DNA of 64,000 nucleotides, taken from Jiangella alkaliphila. Lineage in GTDB: Bacteria > Actinomycetota > Actinomycetes > Jiangellales > Jiangellaceae. Positions 56,165-64,000 of the stretch are shown in pieces. The DNA is taken from assembly GCF_900105925.1 (NCBI RefSeq), contig NZ_LT629791.1:2205278-2269277 (forward strand). Reading direction: 5' to 3'. The notes under the pieces were generated by a model, which was not told the origin of the DNA, ran no database searches, and saw nothing but the letters and a program-made list of their open reading frames with translations. Each line of letters opens with the position of its first letter. The stretch's first letter is position 1. The position numbers and the translations under genes are program-made.

Positions 56165-56932
56165 GTGTTGAGTCCCACGCTCGTCGAGCTGCCGGATCAC
56201 GCCGCGCTCGTCGCCCGCAGCGCCGGCCACCCGTTCGTCCGCTGGCACCACTCGGCGGCGACGTTCGAGCGCGCGTGGGTGCTCGGCGGGGCGGCCGGCT
56301 GGACGGTGAACGGGCGGTACGGTCCCGTGCTGGTCGCGGTCGGCGACGGCGCCGACGCGGGCCTGCTGACGACGGCGGCGCTGTCGCTGGTGCCGGCGGT
56401 GGCGCGGATCGTGGTCGCGGTCGACGCGTTGCCGCATGTCGACGCGCCGCTCGGCGAGGGCGACGACTGGGACTGGTTCTGGACGACGTCCGTGCCCACA
56501 CCGCCGCGGCCGGGCGAGGCCGCCGTCGTTCGGCTGGGTCCGGGTGACCAGAACGACCTGGTCGAGCTGCTGCACGTGTCGTCGCCGCGGACGTCCGCCC
56601 GGGCCGACGACGCGAGCGTGCGCACGTGGTTCGGTGTGCGGGACGAGGCGGCCGGGTCGGGCCGGCTGGTGGCGTGCGCCGCCGAGCACGAGGAGTCGCC
56701 GGGCGTCTGGCACCTGCGGGCGATCGCGACGCATCCGTCGTTCCGCGGCCGGGGTCTCGGCGCCGATGTCACCGCCGCTGCCACCCGCGCCGGGCTGACA
56801 TCGGGCGCGACGTCCGTGACGCTGGGCATGTACGCCGACAACCACGTCGCCCGCCGCATGTACGAACGCCTCGGCTTCCGCGTCGGCCAATCTTTCGCCA
56901 CCCGCGCCGTCGCCCGCCCGACGCCAAGTTGA
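56165..56932 (+). CDS. GNAT-family N-acetyltransferase
   Basis: A 255-residue protein with a C-terminal GNAT domain (about 120-250): HLRAIATHPSFRGRGLGADVTAA binds acetyl-CoA and NHVARRMYERLGFRVG is the last motif. The N-terminal 115 residues form a second, degenerate domain, as in double-GNAT proteins. GTG at 56165. The TGA stop (56930-56932) lies in the palindromic repeat at 56926, so the last residues are set by the repeat. The substrate is unknown. Confidence 0.85.
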   Translation: MLSPTLVELPDHAALVARSAGHPFVRWHHSAATFERAWVLGGAAGWTVNGRYGPVLVAVGDGADAGLLTTAALSLVPAVARIVVAVDALPHVDAPLGEGDDWDWFWTTSVPTPPRPGEAAVVRLGPGDQNDLVELLHVSSPRTSARADDASVRTWFGVRDEAAGSGRLVACAAEHEESPGVWHLRAIATHPSFRGRGLGADVTAAATRAGLTSGATSVTLGMYADNHVARRMYERLGFRVGQSFATRAVARPTPS

Positions 56933-57001
56933 TCTTGGAGTTGTTCGGCCATCTATCGGGCATTTCGGACCGTAATCGGCGAAGAACTCCAAGATCAACT
57001 T
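56926..57001. repeat. Intergenic palindromic repeat, copy 3
   Basis: A 76-bp inverted repeat with arms AAGTTGATCTTGGAG and CTCCAAGATCAACTT and the loop GGCCATCTATCGGGCATTTC, which matches copy 1 and, reversed, copy 2. It lies between convergent genes and supplies the TGA of the GNAT gene. Confidence 0.87.
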
Positions 57002-57020
57002 TGGCGGGCGTGGTGGGCGG

Positions 57021-57928
57021 TCAGAGGGCGGCGATGGTCCAGGTGGTCTGGTGGGTCTGGCCCGGCGCCAGCACGACGAGGTCGGTGCCGGAGTTGAAGG
57101 CGTCGGGCGGGCAGGTCATGGGCTCGACCGCGAGGCCGATGCGGTCGCCGGGCTCGCCGGGGCGGTCGGCGGTGTGGATCTGCACCCACGGGCACTCGGC
57201 CGCGACCCAGGAGCACTCCACGCCGCCACCGCCGGCGGCGCGGACGAGCACCCGCGCGACCCCGTCGGCGTCGGTGGCCAGCGAGGTGAAGGCGTGGTCG
57301 ATGAAGAGGTCGCCCAGCACCCGCGGCGACCGGAAGTCGAACCCGGCGGACTCGACCTTCTCGACGTCGACCGGGAGCAGCCGGTCCGGCGTGACGGCCA
57401 GGTACTCGGCGGCGGGCAGCTCCAGCGACCAGTCGTCGACGCGGCCGGCGCCGGCGACGAGGTAGGGGTGCGGGCCGGTGCCGTACGGCGCCGGGCCGGA
57501 GCCGGTGTTGGTGGCCGTGACGGTCCAGTGCAGGCCGGCGTCGTCCAGGGCGTAGCGAACCCGCAGGTCCAAGGGGTGCGGGTATCCGGTGAACGGCACC
57601 AGCGAGTGCCCGAACGTCGCCGCGGCGGCGTCCTGCTCGAGCACGTCCCAGCGGACCCAGGCGACCAGGCCGTGCAGCGCGTTGCCGCGGGTCGGCTCGG
57701 TGAGCGGTAGCTGCCGCTCCTGGCCGTCGAACGTGTAGACGCCGTCGGCGATGCGGTTCGGCCACGGCGCCAGCACCGCGCCGCGGAAGTTCGGCCGGAT
57801 CTCGTCGGCGCCGAACCCGGCGACCAGCGGCCGATCGCCGTGGCGCAGCTCGCGCAGGGTGGCGCCGACCTCGGTGACGACGGCGGAGTAGTCGCCGTGG
57901 CGCAGTTCGACCTGGGTCCCGCTGGGGC

Positions 57929-57932
<4 letters not shown>
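57021..57932 (-). CDS. Aldose 1-epimerase (galactose mutarotase-like)
   Basis: A 303-residue epimerase of the GalM fold. RPNFRGAVLAPWPNRIADGVY carries the substrate-binding Asn-Arg, NALHGLVAWVRW the catalytic His, and GTGPHPYL another His; IGLAVEPMTCPPDAFNSG carries the catalytic Glu. It interconverts sugar anomers to feed GalK. GTG at 57932 overlaps the galK stop. It is the last gene of the operon. Confidence 0.9.
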
Positions 57933-59031
<1,099 letters not shown>

Positions 59032-59035
<4 letters not shown>

Positions 59036-59988
59036 CGCTGCATGAACGTCCACGCGTCCTCCACGATCTGCTCCAGGCCGTGCTCCGGCCGCCAGCCGAG
59101 GTCGGCGGCGATGCGATCGGCCGACGCGACCAGCACCGGCGGGTCGCCGGCCCGCCGTTCCCTGTCGGTGGTGGGCACCGGGTGCCCGGTGACCCGTCGC
59201 ACGGCCTCGACGACCTCGCGGACCGAGTACCCGGTGCCGGAGCCCAGGTTGTAGACGCGGTGCTCGCCGGACGCCGCGCCGGTGCCGGTCCAGTCCAGCG
59301 CCAGCAGGTGCGCCCGGCCGAGGTCCTCGACGTGCAGGTAGTCGCGGACGGCGGTGCCGTCGGGCGTCGGGTAGTCGGTGCCGAACACGTCGACGGCGGC
59401 GCGCCGGCCGGCCGGGACCATCAGCACGTTGGGGATGAGGTGCGTCTCGGGGTCGTGCCGCTCGCCGTGCCGGCCCAGAGCGCCCCCGACGTTGAAGTAG
59501 CGCAGGCTGACCGCGGCCAGGCCGTGCGCCACCGCCTCGCCGGCCAGGGCGTGGTCGACGGCGAGCTTGCTCTGGCCGTACGGGTTGATCGGCACCGCCG
59601 GGGTGTCCTCGGTGATCGGGCTGACCTCGGGCCGGCCGTACGTCGCAGCCGTCGACGAGAACACCAGCCGCCGCACGTCCGCCGCGCGCATCGCGTCGAG
59701 CAGGCGCAGCGTGCCGACGACGTTGTTCCACCAGTACAGCTCCGGCTCCGCGACCGACTGGCCGACCAGCGACCGGGCGGCGAAGTGCAGGACGGCGTCG
59801 AAGCTGGAATCGACGACGTCGGCGGCTTCGTCGATGCCCGCGTGCACGAACCGGGCGCTGTCGGGCACCGCCTCCTCGTGGCCGGTGAGCAGGCTGTCGA
59901 CCACCACGACCTCGTGGCCGGCCGCGACCAGCTGCGACCCCACCACCGAGCCGATGTACCCGGCTCCGCCGGTGACCAGCAGCTTCAT
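59032..59988 (-). CDS. galE: UDP-glucose 4-epimerase
   Basis: A 318-residue extended SDR. LLVTGGAGYIGSVVGSQL binds NAD; the catalytic pair is the Ser of VFSSTAATYG and the YGQSK of NPYGQSKLAVD. AVSLRYFNVGGA and HVEDLGRAHLLAL are GalE hallmarks. ATG 59988 overlaps the galT stop (ATGA). Confidence 0.94.
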
Positions 59989-61058
59989 CGAGCCTCCCGC
60001 AGTCGGGCCGCGACGTCCTCGGGCAGCACGTCGGTGATGAACGCACCCATGCCCGACTCCGAGCCGGCCAGGTACTTCAGTTTGTCCGCCGCCCGCTTCA
60101 CCGAGAACACCTGCAGGTGCAGGTAGCCGAGGTCGCGGTCGGCCCGCACCGGCGCCTGGTGCCAGGCGGCGATGTAGGGCAGCGGCGCGTCAAAGAGCGC
60201 GTCGAACCGGCGCAGCACGTCAAGATACAGGGTGACGAACTCGTCCCGCTCGGCGTCGTCGAGGTCGCCGATCTCGGCCAGCTGACGGTGCGGGTACAGG
60301 TGCACCTCGACCGGCCAGCGCGCGGCGGCCGGCACGAACGCCGTCCAGTGCTCCGTTCGGCCGACGACGCGGACGCCGGACGCCCGCTCCTCGGCGAGCA
60401 GGTCGGCGAACAGGTTGCGGCCGGTGCGGTCGCGGTGCTCGCGCGCGGACTGCATCATCCGGGCGGTGCGCGGCGTGACGTACGGGTAAGCGTAGATCTG
60501 GCCGTGCGGGTGCGACAGCGTGACGCCGATCTCCTGGCCGCGGTTCTCGAAGCAGAACACCTGCTCGACGCCGGGGACGGCGGACAGCTCGGTCGTCCGG
60601 TCGGCCCAGGCCTCGACGACCAGCCGGGCGTGCTCGGGCTCGAGGGTGGCGAAGGACGCGTTGTGGTCGCTGCTGAAGACGAGCACCTCGCAGCGGCCGA
60701 TGCCGGGGCGGACGGGGACCAGCTCGGTGCCCGTCTCGGTGGTCGTCGCGTGCGTCGACAGGCTGGGGAAGCGGTTCTCGAACGCGACGACGTCGTACTC
60801 GCTGGACGGGATCTCCGTCGGCCGGTCCGCGGTCGAGGCGCACAGCGGGCACAGGTCCTTCGGCGGCAGGAACGTGCGGGTCTGCCGGTGCCCGGCCATC
60901 GCCACCCACTCCGCAAGCACGGGGTCGTAGCGCAGCTGCGACGTGGTACTCACCGGCGGCAGGTCGCGCGGGTCGTCCAGCCGGTGCGTGGCGTCGTCGT
61001 GGCGGTCGAAGTAGATGATCTCGCGGCCGTCCGCCAGCCGCGCCGTCGTGCGTTTCAT
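59985..61058 (-). CDS. galT: Galactose-1-phosphate uridylyltransferase
   Basis: A 357-residue HIT-superfamily enzyme. The active-site HPHGQIYAYP contains the nucleophilic His, CPLCAS binds zinc, and YDVVAFENRFPSL and APVRADRDLGYLHLQVFS are family blocks. ATG at 61058 overlaps the deoR stop (ATGA). Confidence 0.95.
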   Translation of the reverse strand: MKRTTARLADGREIIYFDRHDDATHRLDDPRDLPPVSTTSQLRYDPVLAEWVAMAGHRQTRTFLPPKDLCPLCASTADRPTEIPSSEYDVVAFENRFPSLSTHATTTETGTELVPVRPGIGRCEVLVFSSDHNASFATLEPEHARLVVEAWADRTTELSAVPGVEQVFCFENRGQEIGVTLSHPHGQIYAYPYVTPRTARMMQSAREHRDRTGRNLFADLLAEERASGVRVVGRTEHWTAFVPAAARWPVEVHLYPHRQLAEIGDLDDAERDEFVTLYLDVLRRFDALFDAPLPYIAAWHQAPVRADRDLGYLHLQVFSVKRAADKLKYLAGSESGMGAFITDVLPEDVAARLREAR

Positions 61059-61849
61059 CGGTGTCCATCCATCGGGTGCGTCGGAGCGAGGATCAGCTCG
61101 CCGACCTGGTCGGCGAGGGCTTCGCGGGCGTCGGCAGGCAGGCCGTCGTCGGTGACCAGCACGTCCGCGCCGGCCAGCCCGGCGATCGTGCTGATGCCCA
61201 CGGTGCCCCACTTCGTGTGGTCGGCGACGACGACCAGCCGGCGCCCGGCGGCGACCAGCGCGCGGTCGGTGTCGGCCTCCAGCAGGTTCGGCGTGGTGAA
61301 CCCGGCGCCGGCGTCCATGCCGTGCACGCCCAGGAACACGACGTCGAGGTGCAGCTGGTGCAGCGACGAGACCGCGACCGGCCCGACCAGGGCGTCGGAC
61401 GGCGTGCGCACCCCGCCGGTCAGCACGACGTCGAGGTCGGTGCGGTCGTCGTCGTGCAGCTCGTCGGCGATGCGGATCGAGTTCGTGACGACGGTGAGCC
61501 GCGGGATCTCGCGCAGCCGCCGGGCCAGCGTCCACGTCGTCGTCCCGGCCGACAGCCCGACGGCCGACCCCGGCTCGACCAGCTCGGCGGCGGCCCGTGC
61601 GATGGCCTCCTTCTCCGCCTGCTGACGCAGCTGCTTGGTCCGGAAGCCGGGCTCGTCGGTACTGGGAGAGCGCTTCGACGTGGCGCCGCCGTGCACCTTG
61701 TCCAGCTCACCGCGGGCGACCAGCGTGTCGAGGTCGCGGCGGATCGTCATGTCCGAGACGCCGAACCGGCCGGCGAGGTCGCTGACCGTGGCGGCGCCGC
61801 GTCGCTGGACCTCGTCCAGGATGAGCGCCTGCCGTTCGGCGGCCAGCAT
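61055..61849 (-). CDS. DeoR/GlpR-family transcriptional regulator of the gal operon
   Basis: A 264-residue regulator: HTH at about 5-55 (ERQALILDEVQRRGAATVSDLAGRFGVSDMTIRRDLDTL) and a sugar-phosphate-sensing domain (GLSAGTTTWTLARRL, VVTNSIRIADEL, VVLTGGVRTPSDALVG, VVVADHTKWGTVGISTI). As the first gene of the unit it probably autoregulates, with a sugar phosphate as inducer. ATG at 61849. Confidence 0.92.
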   Translation of the reverse strand: MLAAERQALILDEVQRRGAATVSDLAGRFGVSDMTIRRDLDTLVARGELDKVHGGATSKRSPSTDEPGFRTKQLRQQAEKEAIARAAAELVEPGSAVGLSAGTTTWTLARRLREIPRLTVVTNSIRIADELHDDDRTDLDVVLTGGVRTPSDALVGPVAVSSLHQLHLDVVFLGVHGMDAGAGFTTPNLLEADTDRALVAAGRRLVVVADHTKWGTVGISTIAGLAGADVLVTDDGLPADAREALADQVGELILAPTHPMDGHR

Positions 61850-61863
61850 CGAAGCCGTGCCCT

Positions 61864-61890
61864 TCTGTGCGAACCTGTTCGACTCTGTGC
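61864..61890. promoter_or_regulatory. Direct repeat TCTGTGC, 20 bp apart, upstream of deoR-gal
   Basis: TCTGTGC occurs at 61864-61870 and 61884-61890, exactly two helical turns apart and 15 bases before the ATG of the DeoR-type regulator. DeoR proteins often bind spaced direct repeats, so this is a candidate operator. Inference from position. Confidence 0.4.
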
Positions 61891-61942
61891 TCTTACGTTA
61901 GCACTGCAGCGGCGGGCGGGTGATTCTGCACCCTTGTTTCCG

Positions 61943-62011
61943 CCGAGTTGATCATGGAGAAGGTCGGGCTCCGCGGCCGTCGAGAGGCGACCTTCTCCAT
62001 GATCAACTCGG
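61943..62011. repeat. Intergenic palindromic repeat, copy 4 (GATCATGGAG variant)
   Basis: Arms 61943-61966 and 61988-62011, beginning CCGAGTTGATCATGGAGAAG, pair perfectly over 24 bases around a 21-base loop. Core GTTGATCATGGAG is one base from the other three copies, but the loop is unrelated, so it is a sister family. It lies between divergent genes, not convergent ones. Confidence 0.8.
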
Positions 62012-62080
62012 CAAGGGGGGGTGTGCCGTGGGGCGGAAATCGAGGTGCGGCGCGACCGCCGGGCCGCCTAGCGTGCGGCC

Positions 62081-62587
62081 ATGACCACGGAATTGCTCAG
62101 CGCCCTCGGTGACCCGAAGCGGGTGGCCGTGCTCGGCGCCCTGTGCGCGCGGCCGGAGGTCAGCACCGTCGCGGAGGTCGGGGCGCGGGCCGGGTTGTCC
62201 GAGCGCGACGTGCAGCGGGCGCTGGCGGTGCTCGGCGGGGCCGGACTGGTCCGCCGCGACGACGCCGGGCTGAGCGCCGACCTCGAGCCGATCCGGGCAG
62301 CCGCCGCCGCTGCCGTGGCGGCGACACCGGTCGGCCGGGTGGCGGCGGACTTCCCGCGGCTGGACGGCTGCCTGAAGAACGGCCGCATCGCCACCATACC
62401 GGCCGGCAACGGGCTCAAGGCCGAGCTGGGCCGGCTGGTCGTGGCCGCCCTGCCGCAGCGCGACGCGTACACCGAGAAGGAGCTCACCGCCGAGCTGGCC
62501 GCCCTGGGCGACGAGCCGGTCGCGCTGCGCCGGCTGCTGGTCGACCTGCGCCTGGTCGGCCGGGCCGCCGACGGCTCGCGCTACTGA
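62081..62587 (+). CDS. DUF2087 protein with ArsR-like HTH
   Basis: A 168-residue protein: about 1-65 is a winged helix (LLSALGDPKRVAVLGALCARPEVSTVAEVGARAGLSERDVQRALAVL), and about 90-168 is the DUF2087 domain (FPRLDGCLKNGRIATIPA, YTEKELTAELAALGDEPVALRRLLVDLRLV, ending ADGSRY). Probably a transcription regulator; its target is unknown. ATG at 62081. Confidence 0.87.
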   Translation: MTTELLSALGDPKRVAVLGALCARPEVSTVAEVGARAGLSERDVQRALAVLGGAGLVRRDDAGLSADLEPIRAAAAAAVAATPVGRVAADFPRLDGCLKNGRIATIPAGNGLKAELGRLVVAALPQRDAYTEKELTAELAALGDEPVALRRLLVDLRLVGRAADGSRY

Positions 62588-62660
62588 CTCACGTCCTGAC
62601 CCTTGCCGGTGGTACTGGCGGTACCTGGGAACCGAGGCCGCGTGGCCCGAGCCTGGACGC

Positions 62661-63521
62661 ATGGAGCATGCGGTGGTCACGGGGGCGAACTCGGGCATCG
62701 GCGAACAGATCGCGACGGGCTTGGCCCGGCACGGAGCGTCCGTGGTCCTCGTCGCGCGGAATCGGGAGCGGCTCGAGGCGGCCCGGCGCCGCATCGCGCA
62801 GGTCGCACCCGGGGTGGACCTGGAGGTGGAGCCGGTCGACCTCTCGGACCTGGACGGGGTCCGTACCCTGGCCGAACGGCTGGCCGGGCGGGACCCGTCG
62901 ATCGTGGTGAGCAACGCCGCGGTCATCGCCCCGCTCGACGATCGGACTCCCGAGGGACTGCATCGGTCGCTGGCGACGAACCACCTCGCGCCGTACCTGC
63001 TGCTGCGCACGATCGCGGAGCGACCGAGCCCGCGGAGTCGCCGGTTCGTCGTGGTCGGCGGCTCACCGAGCGGACTGCGACGGACCCCCGTCGACCTGGA
63101 CGACCTCAACCTCGAGACCGGCCGGGGATTGGCCTGGCCGCCGAGCTTCCGCCCGTTCGCCGCCTACGCCCGCACGAAGAACATGAACACGATGTTCGTG
63201 TACGGCCTCGCGCGGCGGCTGCGCGGCACCGGCTCGACGGTGAACGGCGCCCACCCGGGCATCATCAAGGGCGGGCGCCTGAACCGCCACGACCGCGGGG
63301 CCTTGCGGGTGTTCGGCTCGGTGGTCGGTGTGTTCTCGCCGGGCACCGAGACCGGCGCTGACACCCCGCTCTGGCTGGCGACGGCCCCCGAGGTCGACGG
63401 CGTGTCCGGGCGGTTCTACGTCAAGCGCAAGGCCGTGGAGACAGCCGGCCACACCACCGATCCGGACCGCGTCGAACGGCTCTGGCGCGAGAGCGCCCGG
63501 CTGGTCGGGCTACCGGCCTGA
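62661..63521 (+). CDS. SDR family oxidoreductase (retinol-dehydrogenase-like)
   Basis: A 286-residue SDR: TGANSGIG at 7-14; the usual NNAG is SNAA, and VVVGGSPSG with YARTKNMN give Ser, Tyr and Lys. Sequence style (NHLAPYLLLRTI, AHPGIIKGG) resembles WWOX/retinol-dehydrogenase-like members. It is convergent with, and overlaps by 12 bases, an MmyB-type regulator gene, recalling the MmyB-SDR pair at 4.7-6.4 kb. ATG at 62661. The substrate is unknown. Confidence 0.85.
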   Translation: MEHAVVTGANSGIGEQIATGLARHGASVVLVARNRERLEAARRRIAQVAPGVDLEVEPVDLSDLDGVRTLAERLAGRDPSIVVSNAAVIAPLDDRTPEGLHRSLATNHLAPYLLLRTIAERPSPRSRRFVVVGGSPSGLRRTPVDLDDLNLETGRGLAWPPSFRPFAAYARTKNMNTMFVYGLARRLRGTGSTVNGAHPGIIKGGRLNRHDRGALRVFGSVVGVFSPGTETGADTPLWLATAPEVDGVSGRFYVKRKAVETAGHTTDPDRVERLWRESARLVGLPA

Positions 63522-64000
63522 CCGGGTGCTCGCGCCGGCGCGCAGCTGGTCGAGCTTGGCCGCGTCCTCACTGCCGGGCGGCGCGCTGTAGACCACGATC
63601 CGGAGGTCGGAGTCCAGCGCGGAGAACACGTCGCAGTCGAGTGTGAGCGGGCCGATCTCCGGGTGGTCGACGGTCTTGCGCTCGGCCACCCGATGGGGCA
63701 TGGCGAAGTCGTCCCACAGCCCGGCGAAGGCGGGGCTCACGGACCGCAGCTCGGCCACGAGCGCCGCGAGGTCAACGTCCTCGGGGTACGTAGCGACCGC
63801 TCGCCGCAGGTCGGCCACGAGTTCGCGGCCGAGCCGCTCGTGCTCCTCGGCCGTGTGCGCCACGGGGCTGGGCCGGCCGGTGAAGTGATGCCACGCGAGA
63901 TTCGCCTCGCGCCCGGACGCGTCCGTCGTGATGCCGATGAGCGCGACCCACAACCCATTGGCGAGCACGAGGTCCCAGCTCGCGGTGAAGACCGCCGTGG
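63510..64000 (-). CDS. C-terminal part of an MmyB-type HTH regulator
   Basis: The visible 163 or so residues are the MmyB-like ligand-binding domain: TAVFTASWDLVLANGLWVAL, EANLAWHHFTG, LVADLRRAVATYPEDVDLAALVAEL, FAGLWDDFAMPHRVAERKTVDHPEIGPLTLDCDVFSALDSDLRIVVYSAPPGS. The N-terminal HTH lies beyond the window end. Same family as the gene at 4701. It ends at TAG and overlaps the 3' end of the SDR gene by 12 bases. Confidence 0.87.
   Translation of the reverse strand, partial: TAVFTASWDLVLANGLWVALIGITTDASGREANLAWHHFTGRPSPVAHTAEEHERLGRELVADLRRAVATYPEDVDLAALVAELRSVSPAFAGLWDDFAMPHRVAERKTVDHPEIGPLTLDCDVFSALDSDLRIVVYSAPPGSEDAAKLDQLRAGASTRSGR

Overview
The window reads as chromosome from a high-GC Actinomycetota species. 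The support is very GC-rich coding DNA, many GTG starts overlapping the previous stop as GTGA, an F420-type LLM oxidoreductase, an Rpf protein, an IdeR-type iron box, a sugar importer without its own ATPase, and core gene order also found in Streptomyces and Mycobacterium (metG-tatD-rpf-rsmA-ispE; sucC-sucD ... perM-purN-purH). A filamentous soil actinomycete, possibly Jiangella-like, is my guess; the genus is not proven by what I can see.

Layout. 0-6.4 kb: a MerR regulator divergent from a UvrA-like ABC protein, an LLM oxidoreductase whose 3' end runs into a 163-bp terminal-repeat element, and an MmyB-type regulator divergent from an SDR. 6.4-12.8 kb: the housekeeping run metG-tatD-rpf-rsmA-ispE, then a nucleotidyltransferase-like gene. 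12.9-16.8 kb: small regulators, a methyltransferase, a zinc-ribbon protein and an ABC-F ATPase. 16.8-18.4 kb: a nested palindromic element split by an IS5-type insertion sequence. 18.5-26.1 kb: M23 peptidase, B12-binding protein, a 1108-residue secreted two-enzyme protein, sucCD and a hypothetical gene. 26.1-32.6 kb: a TetR remnant, a reductase-like gene, kynureninase and two tandem sigma-factor/membrane-sensor modules. 32.8-41.9 kb: perM-purN-purH, a second copy of the palindromic element, DUF5302, folD, citrate synthase, DUF3017, mdh and icd. 42.2-44.0 kb: one unrecognised gene.

44.0-53.5 kb is the most interesting part: a LacI-controlled locus encoding a secreted DUF4185 (GH183-type) protein, a cytoplasmic DUF2961 (GH172) enzyme, an ABC importer (binding protein plus two permeases), a fucose/arabinose-isomerase-family enzyme and an FGGY kinase. 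Together these fit a complete route for D-arabinan or a related furanoside: cut outside, import, trim inside, isomerise (D-arabinose to D-ribulose), phosphorylate. Both divergent units have TTGACA-18-TAnCGT promoters with an AATCGATTTC operator just downstream, and the LacI gene lies between them.

53.5-57 kb holds an MmcQ-like gene, an SDR, an iron-box-preceded siderophore-interacting protein, an NTF2-like protein and a GNAT. 57-61.9 kb is a tightly coupled galactose (Leloir) operon deoR-galT-galE-galK-galM. 62-64 kb holds a DUF2087 protein, an SDR and the 3' part of another MmyB-type regulator.

Four intergenic palindromes sharing the core GTTGATCwTGGAG, a 52-bp perfect palindrome, and the two nested-palindrome elements show that this chromosome carries several families of non-coding repeats. 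No tRNA, rRNA or CRISPR array was seen.
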